From Akkermansia muciniphila (GTDB lineage: Bacteria; Verrucomicrobiota; Verrucomicrobiia; Verrucomicrobiales; Akkermansiaceae), in assembly GCF_002884975.1 (NCBI RefSeq), contig NZ_PJKB01000003.1, positions 412,743 through 476,742 of the forward strand: DNA of 64,000 bases. Reading direction: 5' to 3'. The notes under the pieces were generated by a model. It searched no databases. It was given only the letters and a program-made list of their open reading frames with translations, and was not told the origin of the DNA. How positions within the stretch are numbered: the stretch's first letter is position 1; each line of letters starts with the position of its first letter. Positions 51,863-60,070 of this stretch are shown here, in pieces. A program made the position numbers and the translations under genes.

Positions 51863-52678
51863 TCAGCCCTTGTCCAGATTATAAAAGGTTTCCGCATTTT
51901 GCGTCGTTACGCGGGCCAGCTCATCCAGTTCCATGCCTCTGGAAGCGGCGATGAAACGGGCCGTATGGATGAGATGCGCGGGTTCATTCATGCGGCCCCG
52001 GAGGGGTTCCGGGCTGAGGTAGGGGGAGTCCGTTTCCAGCATGATGCGGTCTTCCGGGCACCAGCGCGCGGTTTCCGCCACTACGGGGGCGTTTTTAAAG
52101 GTGGCCACCCCGGTGAAGGAGACCATGCCGTCCAGTTCGTCAAAGATTCGCGCGGCCTGGGCCGTGTCTCCGATGAAGCAGTGGAACACGGGGCGCACGC
52201 GGCCCGCGTGGTTCCGGGCAATCGCCAGGGCGTCTTCAAAGCTTCCGGAGCCTTTCCGGTCCCGCGTGTGCAGGACAATGTTGAGGCCCAGGCGCGCCGC
52301 CAGGTCAAAATGCTGTTCCAGCAGGTCCTGCTGAAGGCGGCGGAAGCTCTCAGCCTCCCAGCCCCGGGGGGCTCCGTGGAAGTAGTCCAGCCCCGTTTCC
52401 CCGATGGCGGCCAGGGGGATATCCTGCGCCATCCGGGAAAGACGGTCCGCCCAGCCCTCCGGCGCGTCATGGGCGTCGTCCGGATGGATGCCCAGCGCGC
52501 AAAAGACCACGCCCGGGAACTGGCGCGCCCACGCCGCGTTCGCCTCCCAGTCATCCGGGCGGGCTCCCAGCGTAATCATGCGGTCAATGCCTTCCCGGAG
52601 GGCATGCTCCACATAGGCTTCCCGGCGGGACTGGTCAAATTGCGCGGAAGCCAGATGGCAGTGCGTGTCAATAATCAT
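51863..52678 (-). CDS. tatD: TatD-family metal-dependent hydrolase
   Basis: A 271-residue TIM-barrel DNase/hydrolase from ATG 52678 (MIIDTHCHLASAQFDQ). Metal ligands and family motifs: DTHCHL, GIHPDD, AIGETGLDYFHG, VLHTRDR, VFHCFIGD and METDSPYLSPEP. The longer open frame upstream is antisense to lpxR and is rejected. Such proteins have 3'-5' exonuclease or deacylase activity; exact substrate uncertain. Confidence 0.92.
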   Translation of the reverse strand: MIIDTHCHLASAQFDQSRREAYVEHALREGIDRMITLGARPDDWEANAAWARQFPGVVFCALGIHPDDAHDAPEGWADRLSRMAQDIPLAAIGETGLDYFHGAPRGWEAESFRRLQQDLLEQHFDLAARLGLNIVLHTRDRKGSGSFEDALAIARNHAGRVRPVFHCFIGDTAQAARIFDELDGMVSFTGVATFKNAPVVAETARWCPEDRIMLETDSPYLSPEPLRGRMNEPAHLIHTARFIAASRGMELDELARVTTQNAETFYNLDKG

Positions 52679-52801
52679 GGCGTAAAAACCCTGGCAGGGC
52701 AGGGGGAGTCTGTGGATATTTCCCGGTTTTGAAAAGCGCAAACGCAGGGCATGCCTGATTTTTCCTTGCCACGCGGAAGTGAAACGCACAAACTGCCGCG
52801 C

Positions 52802-53863
52802 ATGAATTGTACGGCTTTGTGCATGTGCGCCGGCCTGTTGTCGGTGGCTTCCCTTCAGGCAGGAACCCAGCAGATAGAAGCGCCGCAGGAAGGCCCTGTC
52901 ATCAGTTTCCATCTGGAAAACGACATGTTCGTGGGGGATGACGATAATTATACCAACGGCGTCCGCTTTGCCTGGATGTCCGGCACCACATCCCGGAGCC
53001 ACTCCTTTTCCGGCATGCTGGGAACGGTGCTGGGGGGCACGAACGCTTCCGCTTCCTGGCGGCGGTTCATGGGCATGAACGGTTCCCCCAACCTGCGCCA
53101 GCAGTGGGGACTGGACCTGACCCAGCTCATGTACACCCCGGAGCAGAAGGCTACCTACCCCATTTATAACCAGCATCCCTACGTGGGCAACCTGACGCTG
53201 GGCCTCACCTCCCTGGTCAAGAATGAAGACAGGGCCAATTCCCTGGAGCTGCAATTGGGCACCACGGGCACGAATTCCCTGGCGAAAGGCTCCCAGCATT
53301 TTATTCATAAGCTGTGGGGCATGGAACAATGGCCCGGCTGGTCCAACCAGCTCCCTGGAGAGATGACGGCCAATCTGTTTTTCAAGCGCTACTACCGCCT
53401 GCGCGGACTGGAAAAGCGCTACAGTTCCGGCTTTGAAACGGACGCCCTGGCGTACTGGCACGCGGACGCCGGCACGGTAAAGGTGCAGGCGGGCGGCGGC
53501 ATGTCCTTCCGCTTCGGCTACAATCTGGGCAATACGTCCCCTGAAAACAGCATCCGCGGGGCTACCAGCGCCGCGCCGCCCTTCGTTTACAACAGGACGA
53601 ACGTCGCCAACTGGGGGTATTACGGCTATCTTCACGCCGCCGTGCGCGCCGTGGCCCATGACCTGTACCTGGACGGCACGGTGTTCCGCTCCTCTCCGGA
53701 GTACGTGAACAAGTATCCCGTGGTGGGGGAATGGGGCTACGGCTTCGGCCTCCGGTACAAGCGCACGGAACTGCTGTTCGGCCTGCACTACATTACCAAG
53801 GAGTACACGCAGCAGGAATCCATGCAGTGCGTGGGCGTCCTCCAGTTAAAGCATACTTTTTAA
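52802..53863 (+). CDS. lpxR: Lipid A deacylase-like outer-membrane protein (LpxR family)
   Basis: About 353 residues from ATG 52802 with a signal peptide (MNCTALCMCAGLLSVASLQA). The motif FHLENDMFVGDDDNYTNGVRF is the LpxR hallmark; further beta-barrel strands follow (WGLDLTQLMYTPEQK, HPYVGNLTLGLTS, FFKRYYRLRG), ending in the aromatic KHTF. LpxR removes the 3'-acyloxyacyl chains of lipid A. It is divergent from tatD. Family call firm, activity inferred. Confidence 0.85.
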   Translation: MNCTALCMCAGLLSVASLQAGTQQIEAPQEGPVISFHLENDMFVGDDDNYTNGVRFAWMSGTTSRSHSFSGMLGTVLGGTNASASWRRFMGMNGSPNLRQQWGLDLTQLMYTPEQKATYPIYNQHPYVGNLTLGLTSLVKNEDRANSLELQLGTTGTNSLAKGSQHFIHKLWGMEQWPGWSNQLPGEMTANLFFKRYYRLRGLEKRYSSGFETDALAYWHADAGTVKVQAGGGMSFRFGYNLGNTSPENSIRGATSAAPPFVYNRTNVANWGYYGYLHAAVRAVAHDLYLDGTVFRSSPEYVNKYPVVGEWGYGFGLRYKRTELLFGLHYITKEYTQQESMQCVGVLQLKHTF

Positions 53864-53905
53864 CGGCTGCGTTTTCCGCAGGTCGGGCATAAACGCAACG
53901 GCAGC

Positions 53906-53933
53906 TTGCAAAGGGCAAGTTTGCTGTTAGAAT
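53906..53933 (+). promoter_or_regulatory. Candidate promoter of the beta-galactosidase gene
   Basis: TTGCAA (53906-53911), 16-base spacer, TAGAAT (53928-53933), 69 bases before the start codon. Confidence 0.35.
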
Positions 53934-54002
53934 TAGAATTGCGGATTCGTATGTAACAGGACAATCCGTTTTTGCATACCAACGTTGACACATATTGACT
54001 TC

Positions 54003-57000
54003 ATGAGAACAACCAGATCCTGGCTTTTATCCTGTACCGCGCTGGCGGTAGGCTCCGCCATGTGCGGCCTCGGAGCCCCGGGCGATTCCGCCCCCGCGCC
54101 CGCCCCTACCGGGCTGGAATGGGAGCAGGAACAGAACCTGCATTTGAACAAGGAGGCCCCCACGGCCTTTTTTGCGTCTTTCAGCGATTTGCAGTCCGCC
54201 CTGAAAGTGCTGCCTGAAAACAGCAAGTGGCGCAAGTCCCTGAACGGACAGTGGAAGTTCCACTGGGCCAAGGATCCCCAGAGCCGCCCGGCCGATTTTT
54301 ACAAGCCGGATTACGACGTGAAGGACTGGAAGGAAATCAAGGTGCCCTCCTCCTGGCAGACGCAGGGCTACGGCACCCCCATTTATTCCAACCAGCCGTA
54401 CCCCTTTGAACGCTCCTGGCCCTATGTGATGAAGGAGCCTTCCAACAAGAATTACACGTCCTACAAGGAACGGAACCCCGTAGGCTCCTACCGCCGCACC
54501 TTTGAAGTGCCCGCGGACTGGGACGGCAGGGAAGTGTACATGCAGTTTGACGGCGTGGATTCCTTCTTCTACCTCTGGATCAACGGGCAGTACGTGGGCT
54601 TTTCCAAGGATTCCCGCAATCCGGCCCGCTTTGACATCAGCCCCTACCTCAAGAAGGGGGAGAACGTGGTGGCCGCGGAGGTGTACCGCCATTCCGACGG
54701 CGCGTACCTGGAATGCCAGGATATGTTCCGCCTGTCAGGCATTTTCCGCAACGTCTCCATTTTTGCGGTGCCGAAGGTCCACATCCGCGACTTTTTCGCG
54801 CAGACCAATCCGGTGGACCAGAGAGACTGGGCCCTGAACATTGACCCCGCCAAGCCCGGCACCATGAACGGGGACTGGCGCCTCCAGGTGGACGTGGACG
54901 TGCGCAACCTGTTCCCGGCGACCGAGAAGCTGGAAGGGTGCACCGTATCCATGGCCCTGTATGATGCCGCCGGCAAGCTGGTGGAGCCCGTCAAGCCCAA
55001 GGACGCCCCGTATGACGGCGTGCTGGAAAAGCCCCTGCGCATCACCGGCATGAAGGATTTCAAAACTTCCCTGCTGGGCATTTACGCCAAGCCCCGCCTG
55101 TGGTCTGCGGAGGATCCCAACCTGTACACCCTGGTGCTGACGCTGAAGCGTGACGGCAAGACGGAGGAAATGGTTTCCTCCCGCGTGGGCTTCCGCAACG
55201 TGGTGATCAAGGACAGCGTGTTCCTGGTGAACGGCCAGCCGGTGAAGGTGAAGGGCGTGAACCGCCATGAAAGCCATCCGGAAACCGGGCATTACGTGAC
55301 TCCGGAGCAGATGGAGGAGGAAGTGCAGATGATGAAGCGCGCCAACATCAACCACGTGCGCTGCTCCCATTATCCCGCGGACCCCTATTTCTACTACCTC
55401 TGCGACAAGTATGGCATTTACGTGCAGGATGAGGCCAACATCGAATCCCACGGCTACTACTACGGCAAGGAATCCCTTTCCCATCCCATCGAATGGATGC
55501 CGGCCCACGTGGACCGCATCATGGCGATGGTGGAACGCAACAAGAACCACCCCAGCGTGATCATGTGGTCCCTGGGGAATGAGGCCGGCCCCGGCCAGAA
55601 TTTCCGCAGCGCGGAAAAGATGGTGAAGGCCAGGGACATGTCCCGCCCCACCCACTATGAACGCAACAACGACATCGTGGACCTGGGCTCCAACCAGTAC
55701 CCCTCCGTGGACTGGACGCGCTCCATGGCGGCCAACAAGAACTTCCCGAAGCCCTACTACATTTCCGAGTACGCGCACAACATGATGAACGCCATGGGCA
55801 ACCTGGCGGACTACTGGGAGGCCATCGAGTCCTCCGACCGCATCATGGGCGGCGCCATCTGGGACTGGGTGGACCAGGGCCTGTACAAAACCCTGCCGAA
55901 CGGGGAAAAGATGCTCGCCTACGGCGGCGATTTCAACGACCATCCCAACAGCGGCCAGTTCGTGTTCAACGGCACCATCCTGGCGGACCGCACGCCGGAA
56001 CCGGGCTACTTTGAAGTGAAGCACGTCTATCAGAACATCTCCACGTCCCTGACGGACGACGGCAGGATTTCCATCTTCAACAAGAACTTCTTCACGGACC
56101 TGACTCCGTACGACATCACCTGGACTCTGACGGAGAACGGGAACGTGGTCGCGGAAGGCAAGCTGGATACGCCGCCGGCCGGGCCCCGAGAAAAGATCGT
56201 GGTGCCCGTGCCGGACATCCCGCAGCTGAAGAACCGGAAGCCGGGAGCGGAATACGCCCTGCGCATCGGCTACAAGCTGAAAAAGGACAAGGACTGGGCC
56301 GGGAAGGGCTATGAACTGGCTTTTGACCAGCTCCAGCTTCCCGTGCAGGGAGACCTTCCCATGTTCAAGGCTCCTGCCGGCAAGGTAACCCTCAGCGCGG
56401 ACAAGCACACCGTGTCCGGCAAGGATTTCTCCGTGCAGTTTGACGCGGCCACCGGGGAACTGGCCCAGTTCACCGTGAACGGCAAGCCCCTGTTCAAGAC
56501 GCCCATGGCGGTGAACGCCCTGCGCGCCGCTTCCAGCAATGAACCGGGCGTCATGGCCAAGAGCATGGCCAACGGCCTCCGTGAACTGAAGCATGAACTG
56601 CTCAGCTATGAAGCCGTGGACAACGGCAGCAGCGTCACCGTCAAGCAATCCGTCAAGGTCAGCGGCAAGCAGGCTGAAAACATCAGCGGCTATGGCGACA
56701 CCAAGACCTCCATTACGCCCAAAAAGCAGCCCCTGAATGACACGAACACCCATTTCATCAACAATCTGGAATGGACCATCTACCCGGATGGAACCGTCGT
56801 CTGCCAGTCCGTGCTGCTGCCGCGCGGCAATCCCCTGGAGCTGCTGCGCCTGGGGTATGAGCTCCAGTTGCCGGCGAACATGGGCAACGTGACCTATTAC
56901 GGCCGCGGGCCGGAGGAAAACTATGCGGACCGCAAGAGCGGCATGCCTCTGGGCGTGTACAAGACGACGGCCCGGGATTCCTTCTTCCCGTACGGCAGGC

Positions 57001-57797
57001 CGCAGGACTGCGGCAACCATGAAGACACCCGCTGGGTGGCCGTCACGGATGACAAGGGGCAGGGCCTGCTCTTCGGTTCCGTGGGCGCCCCGTTTGCCTT
57101 CTCAGCCATTCCCTACACCACGACGGACCTGATTCTGGCCAACCACCCCGTGGAGCTGCCCAAGACGACGGACAAGACCGTACTGGTCCTCTCCTCCGCC
57201 ACGCGCGGCCTGGGGGGCGCCTCCTGCGGCCCCGGCCCCATGAGCAGGGACATCATCAAGGCCAACAAGCCCTATCCGCTGTCCTTCTTCATGCGTCCCG
57301 TTACGGCCAAGTCCTACAAGGGTGAAATCCGCGTGCCCGCGGCCCAGCTGGACATGACCATGCTGACCCGCACGGACAAGTACACGGTCAAGAGCGTGAC
57401 CAGCCAGGAACAGGGCGAGGCGGACGCCGAGTTCGCCATTGACGGGGATCCCGGCACCTTCTGGCACTCCGAGTACAATAAGACCGTGACCAAGCACCCG
57501 CACGTGCTGGCCGTGGACCTGGGCAAGGAGCGGGAGTTCTCCGGCATTACCTACCTGCCCCGCCAGGACGGCAGCAGCAATGGCCGCGTGAAGGATTATT
57601 CCGTGGAAGTGAGCACGGACGGTGAAAAATGGCAGCCTGCCGCCAAGGGCGCCTTCCCGGACAGCGCGGACCTTCAGGAAGTGAAGTTCCAGACGCCCGT
57701 CAAGGCGCGCTATTTCCGCTTCTCCGCCCTCAGTGAAACGCAGGGCCGGGATTACGCCGCCGTAGCGGAGCTGGACATCATTCCCGTCAAGAAGTAA
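54003..57797 (+). CDS. Secreted GH2 beta-galactosidase with C-terminal F5/8 (CBM32-like) domain
   Basis: About 1264 residues from ATG 54003 with a signal-like N-terminus (RTTRSWLLSCTALAVGSAM). LacZ-type order: sugar-binding jelly roll (LNGQWKFHWAKDP, VPSSWQTQGYGTPIYSN), Ig-like domains, TIM barrel with acid/base Glu527 in WSLGNEAGPG and nucleophile Glu589 in ISEYAHNMMNAMGN, then a small-chain-like beta domain (YYGRGPEENYADRKSG). A discoidin-like module closes the protein (EFAIDGDPGTFWHSEYN, VLAVDLGKEREFSG, YFRFSALSE). It would release beta-galactose from mucin O-glycans or milk sugars in the periplasm or at the surface. No transporter genes adjoin. Confidence 0.93.
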   Translation: MRTTRSWLLSCTALAVGSAMCGLGAPGDSAPAPAPTGLEWEQEQNLHLNKEAPTAFFASFSDLQSALKVLPENSKWRKSLNGQWKFHWAKDPQSRPADFYKPDYDVKDWKEIKVPSSWQTQGYGTPIYSNQPYPFERSWPYVMKEPSNKNYTSYKERNPVGSYRRTFEVPADWDGREVYMQFDGVDSFFYLWINGQYVGFSKDSRNPARFDISPYLKKGENVVAAEVYRHSDGAYLECQDMFRLSGIFRNVSIFAVPKVHIRDFFAQTNPVDQRDWALNIDPAKPGTMNGDWRLQVDVDVRNLFPATEKLEGCTVSMALYDAAGKLVEPVKPKDAPYDGVLEKPLRITGMKDFKTSLLGIYAKPRLWSAEDPNLYTLVLTLKRDGKTEEMVSSRVGFRNVVIKDSVFLVNGQPVKVKGVNRHESHPETGHYVTPEQMEEEVQMMKRANINHVRCSHYPADPYFYYLCDKYGIYVQDEANIESHGYYYGKESLSHPIEWMPAHVDRIMAMVERNKNHPSVIMWSLGNEAGPGQNFRSAEKMVKARDMSRPTHYERNNDIVDLGSNQYPSVDWTRSMAANKNFPKPYYISEYAHNMMNAMGNLADYWEAIESSDRIMGGAIWDWVDQGLYKTLPNGEKMLAYGGDFNDHPNSGQFVFNGTILADRTPEPGYFEVKHVYQNISTSLTDDGRISIFNKNFFTDLTPYDITWTLTENGNVVAEGKLDTPPAGPREKIVVPVPDIPQLKNRKPGAEYALRIGYKLKKDKDWAGKGYELAFDQLQLPVQGDLPMFKAPAGKVTLSADKHTVSGKDFSVQFDAATGELAQFTVNGKPLFKTPMAVNALRAASSNEPGVMAKSMANGLRELKHELLSYEAVDNGSSVTVKQSVKVSGKQAENISGYGDTKTSITPKKQPLNDTNTHFINNLEWTIYPDGTVVCQSVLLPRGNPLELLRLGYELQLPANMGNVTYYGRGPEENYADRKSGMPLGVYKTTARDSFFPYGRPQDCGNHEDTRWVAVTDDKGQGLLFGSVGAPFAFSAIPYTTTDLILANHPVELPKTTDKTVLVLSSATRGLGGASCGPGPMSRDIIKANKPYPLSFFMRPVTAKSYKGEIRVPAAQLDMTMLTRTDKYTVKSVTSQEQGEADAEFAIDGDPGTFWHSEYNKTVTKHPHVLAVDLGKEREFSGITYLPRQDGSSNGRVKDYSVEVSTDGEKWQPAAKGAFPDSADLQEVKFQTPVKARYFRFSALSETQGRDYAAVAELDIIPVKK

Positions 57798-57826
57798 CCT
57801 CTGCGGGGTCAACCCGTTTAAACAGG

Positions 57827-57864
57827 CGCCCCGCCGCTCTTCAGGAGCGCGCAGGGCGTTTTTT
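57827..57864 (+). terminator. Terminator of the beta-galactosidase gene
   Basis: CGCCCcGCcGCTC / GAGCGcGCaGGGCG stem followed by TTTTTT. Confidence 0.78.
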
Positions 57865-58033
57865 GTCCTCCCATGATGGAGCCACAAACCCGTGCGGCGG
57901 CTGGTGCCGGACCGGGCGCCTCTGAACGTATCTTTTAAAAATCAGCACGGCTTGCAGCCGCAGGGTTAATTGCTGTGCAAGGCGTGCAGCGTTTCCGGAC
58001 GGCGCATTTAAAGCAGCGGGAGCCCGCTAAAAA

Positions 58034-58065
58034 GCCTCCGCACAGGGATGTTCCCGTGCGGAGGC
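58034..58065 (-). terminator. Terminator of the TIGR02597/PEP-CTERM pair
   Basis: On the minus strand GCCTCCGCAC / GTGCGGAGGC form a long stem followed by TTTTT. Confidence 0.8.
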
Positions 58066-58087
58066 CAAAGGGGGTAGGAAAAGCGCT

Positions 58088-58759
58088 CTACCGCCGTCTG
58101 CGCATCATCAGGGCCGCCAGGCCCAGCAGGCTCAGCGTAGCGGTGGCGGGTTCGGGAACCACAAGGTTGAAATCATCTCCCAGGAGGGGAGTGGCGTACC
58201 AGTCATAGTCTTCGGCAGCGGCTTCCTCCCGTGAGCCGAAGAAGAATTGCATGTCGTCTCCCACCACTCCCGGGTACAGGGCCAGTTCCCCTGTCGTCAC
58301 GTTCCGGAACGCAACCATGGAAAACTCGGCGGGGGAATCAGCGCTGGTGATCAGCAGGACAATGGGCTTTCCTTCCAGTCCGGAGGTGATGGTGCCGGAA
58401 AGGGAGAATTGGCCGTTACTGGTGATGGTGCCGGGATATTCCGGAGAGACGGAGGGAAGGCTGCTGGCGAAGCTCTGCCGGATTTCCACCATCTGGCTGT
58501 AGGTCAGCTGGTCCACGGGCGTGTTGTCCCTGGACCATTGGATGTTTCCGTTAACCAGGTCAAAGGACCAGGTACTGCTGGTCAAATGGCCGAGCATGGC
58601 GGACCCGTTTTCCAGGGAATGTCCGGAAGCGTCAAAAATGGGCGTAATGGGGGCGTCTCCGTAGTCGTTTTCATTATAAACGGAGAGAGTCGTGGCGGAG
58701 GCGGCTCCGGTCAGGATCAGGCCGGCGGCGGCGCACAGCAGGAAGGAATGTTTCATCAT
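58088..58759 (-). CDS. Secreted PEP-CTERM sorting-domain protein
   Basis: About 223 residues with signal peptide (MMKHSFLLCAAAGLILTGAASA; starts at 58768, 58759 or 58756 are possible). The body is beta-rich (FSLSGTITSGLEGKPIVLLI, EFSMVAFRNVTTGELALYPG) and of unknown fold; the tail is VPEPATATLSLLGLAALMMRRRR. It starts 12 bases after the stop of the TIGR02597-like gene, so the pair is one operon. Confidence 0.83.
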   Translation of the reverse strand: MMKHSFLLCAAAGLILTGAASATTLSVYNENDYGDAPITPIFDASGHSLENGSAMLGHLTSSTWSFDLVNGNIQWSRDNTPVDQLTYSQMVEIRQSFASSLPSVSPEYPGTITSNGQFSLSGTITSGLEGKPIVLLITSADSPAEFSMVAFRNVTTGELALYPGVVGDDMQFFFGSREEAAAEDYDWYATPLLGDDFNLVVPEPATATLSLLGLAALMMRRRR

Positions 58760-58771
58760 GGTAATCAATAG

Positions 58772-59803
58772 TTATTGAGGATTGGACAGGGTAGTTGTCT
58801 GAACAGTTGTACAGGCGGGAAGCCTGGTGCCGGAAAGGACATTCAGGATGCCTTCCACCATGGTGGAGGATACGTTTTCACCCGTGTTCCTGTTTTTCCA
58901 CTGGCTGGAGGAGGAATCGTAATAACACGGTTCCAGGGGGCCACCGGCGGTGAGGGGCACGTAAACCACGTCACCGGCAGGGTCGGGCAGCGCCGTGTGG
59001 AGGAACGTGCTGTGAAGCGTCTGGGGAACGGCCAGCCCCGTATGGAGCAGCGTGCCTTCCTGGGAGAGCAGAAGCTTCTGGTGCTTCTGCACCACTTCCC
59101 CGATGACGAAAGCCTGCACGTCGTTGCCCGCCTTCCGGACGATTTTGAGAGGTTCATGATTGAATACGGGGAGAAGGCCCATGTCATCCCGGGAACCGCG
59201 GCGCATCCATTTGTTGTCCGCCGCAGAGTGGTAAACTGCAATCTGGATGGTAGGCGACGTGGAAATATAAACGGAATCCGCCGTGCCGGAAGTGCCGCTT
59301 TTCAGGCTGAACGTATTGTCGGCGCCCAGAACATCGTTCAGGGTGCGCGCCTTGCGCAGGACGTAGGAAACCGGCTTGGTGTTTTTAACCAGGTCTGCCG
59401 TGATTTTATCGTCTACGGTCACTTGATTCCCCGTCCAGGAAGGGGCGGGCTTTTTCCACGCATCCCTGTTGAGGGGGAGGGCCATTGCCTCGTCTCCGAA
59501 AATGAGTTCCAGAATATAGGCGGAATCCGCATTCATCAGGTCATTGAAATTGACGTCCGGGTCCGTGATCGTAATTTTATTACCGGAAACGGTAATGTTG
59601 CTTTCCTCAAGCGTGTGCCGCATCAGGGCTTCCGGGTGCACCCCCAGCCCCAGATATCCGGTGGTCTTGGCGTGCAGGTCCGTCTGAATGTAGCCGCAGG
59701 GCGTGCTGTAAGCCGTTTCCGCCTGTGTGGAAATGGCCGTTCCCGACAACAGGGCGCAGGCGCAGAAAGAGGCTGGCAGGCAATGTACCGGATTCATGAA
59801 CAT
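58772..59803 (-). CDS. Secreted TIGR02597-like protein
   Basis: A 343-residue secreted protein (signal near MNPVHCLPASFCACALLSGTAIS). It begins YSTPCGYIQTDLHAKTTGYLGLGVHP and continues with strand-turn repeats (ESNITVSGNKITITDPDVNF), the pattern of the verrucomicrobial TIGR02597 family, whose role is unknown. It heads the two-gene unit with the PEP-CTERM protein. It has no sorting tail of its own. Start could be 59803 or 59797. Confidence 0.65.
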   Translation of the reverse strand: MFMNPVHCLPASFCACALLSGTAISTQAETAYSTPCGYIQTDLHAKTTGYLGLGVHPEALMRHTLEESNITVSGNKITITDPDVNFNDLMNADSAYILELIFGDEAMALPLNRDAWKKPAPSWTGNQVTVDDKITADLVKNTKPVSYVLRKARTLNDVLGADNTFSLKSGTSGTADSVYISTSPTIQIAVYHSAADNKWMRRGSRDDMGLLPVFNHEPLKIVRKAGNDVQAFVIGEVVQKHQKLLLSQEGTLLHTGLAVPQTLHSTFLHTALPDPAGDVVYVPLTAGGPLEPCYYDSSSSQWKNRNTGENVSSTMVEGILNVLSGTRLPACTTVQTTTLSNPQ

Positions 59804-59965
59804 TAAATCATTAAGAGGAAAGGGAATGATTTGTCAATTAAGAAAGGAAAAAACATTCCGGTTTTTTAATTTTATTTGTTAGAGAGAATGTTCCGCAGAG
59901 AGGGAGGCATGGCGGCTCCTGCCGCGTGCCAGGGACGCGGAAGGCGATGAAATAACTGGTTTCAG

Positions 59966-60003
59966 GCGCTCCGGCGGCATTTCCCCGCCGCTGGCAGGAG
60001 CGC
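59966..60003 (-). terminator. Possible hairpin terminator after the sialidase gene
   Basis: GCGCTCC / GGAGCGC outer arms with an inner CGGCGG / CCGCCG stem, about 70 bases beyond the stop, without a T run. Confidence 0.4.
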
Positions 60004-60070
60004 AGGACTGTCCGGAGGGCTTTTTCCTCCCTCAGCCGGAAGGTTCCCTGTGCCGCGGGCGGTTTTGCCC

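Noticed and set aside
52679-53788. N-terminal extension of tatD in an open frame
   Set aside because: It is antisense to lpxR and precedes a perfect TatD start (MIIDTHCHL).
53985-53990. TTGACA just before the beta-galactosidase start as a -35 box
   Set aside because: It lies only 12 bases before the ATG, leaving no room for a -10 and leader; the upstream TTGCAA/TAGAAT pair is more plausible.
54735-57020. A 761-codon frame antisense to the beta-galactosidase
   Set aside because: Shadow of the GC-rich galactosidase; rich in His/Val/Gly as expected for an antisense frame.
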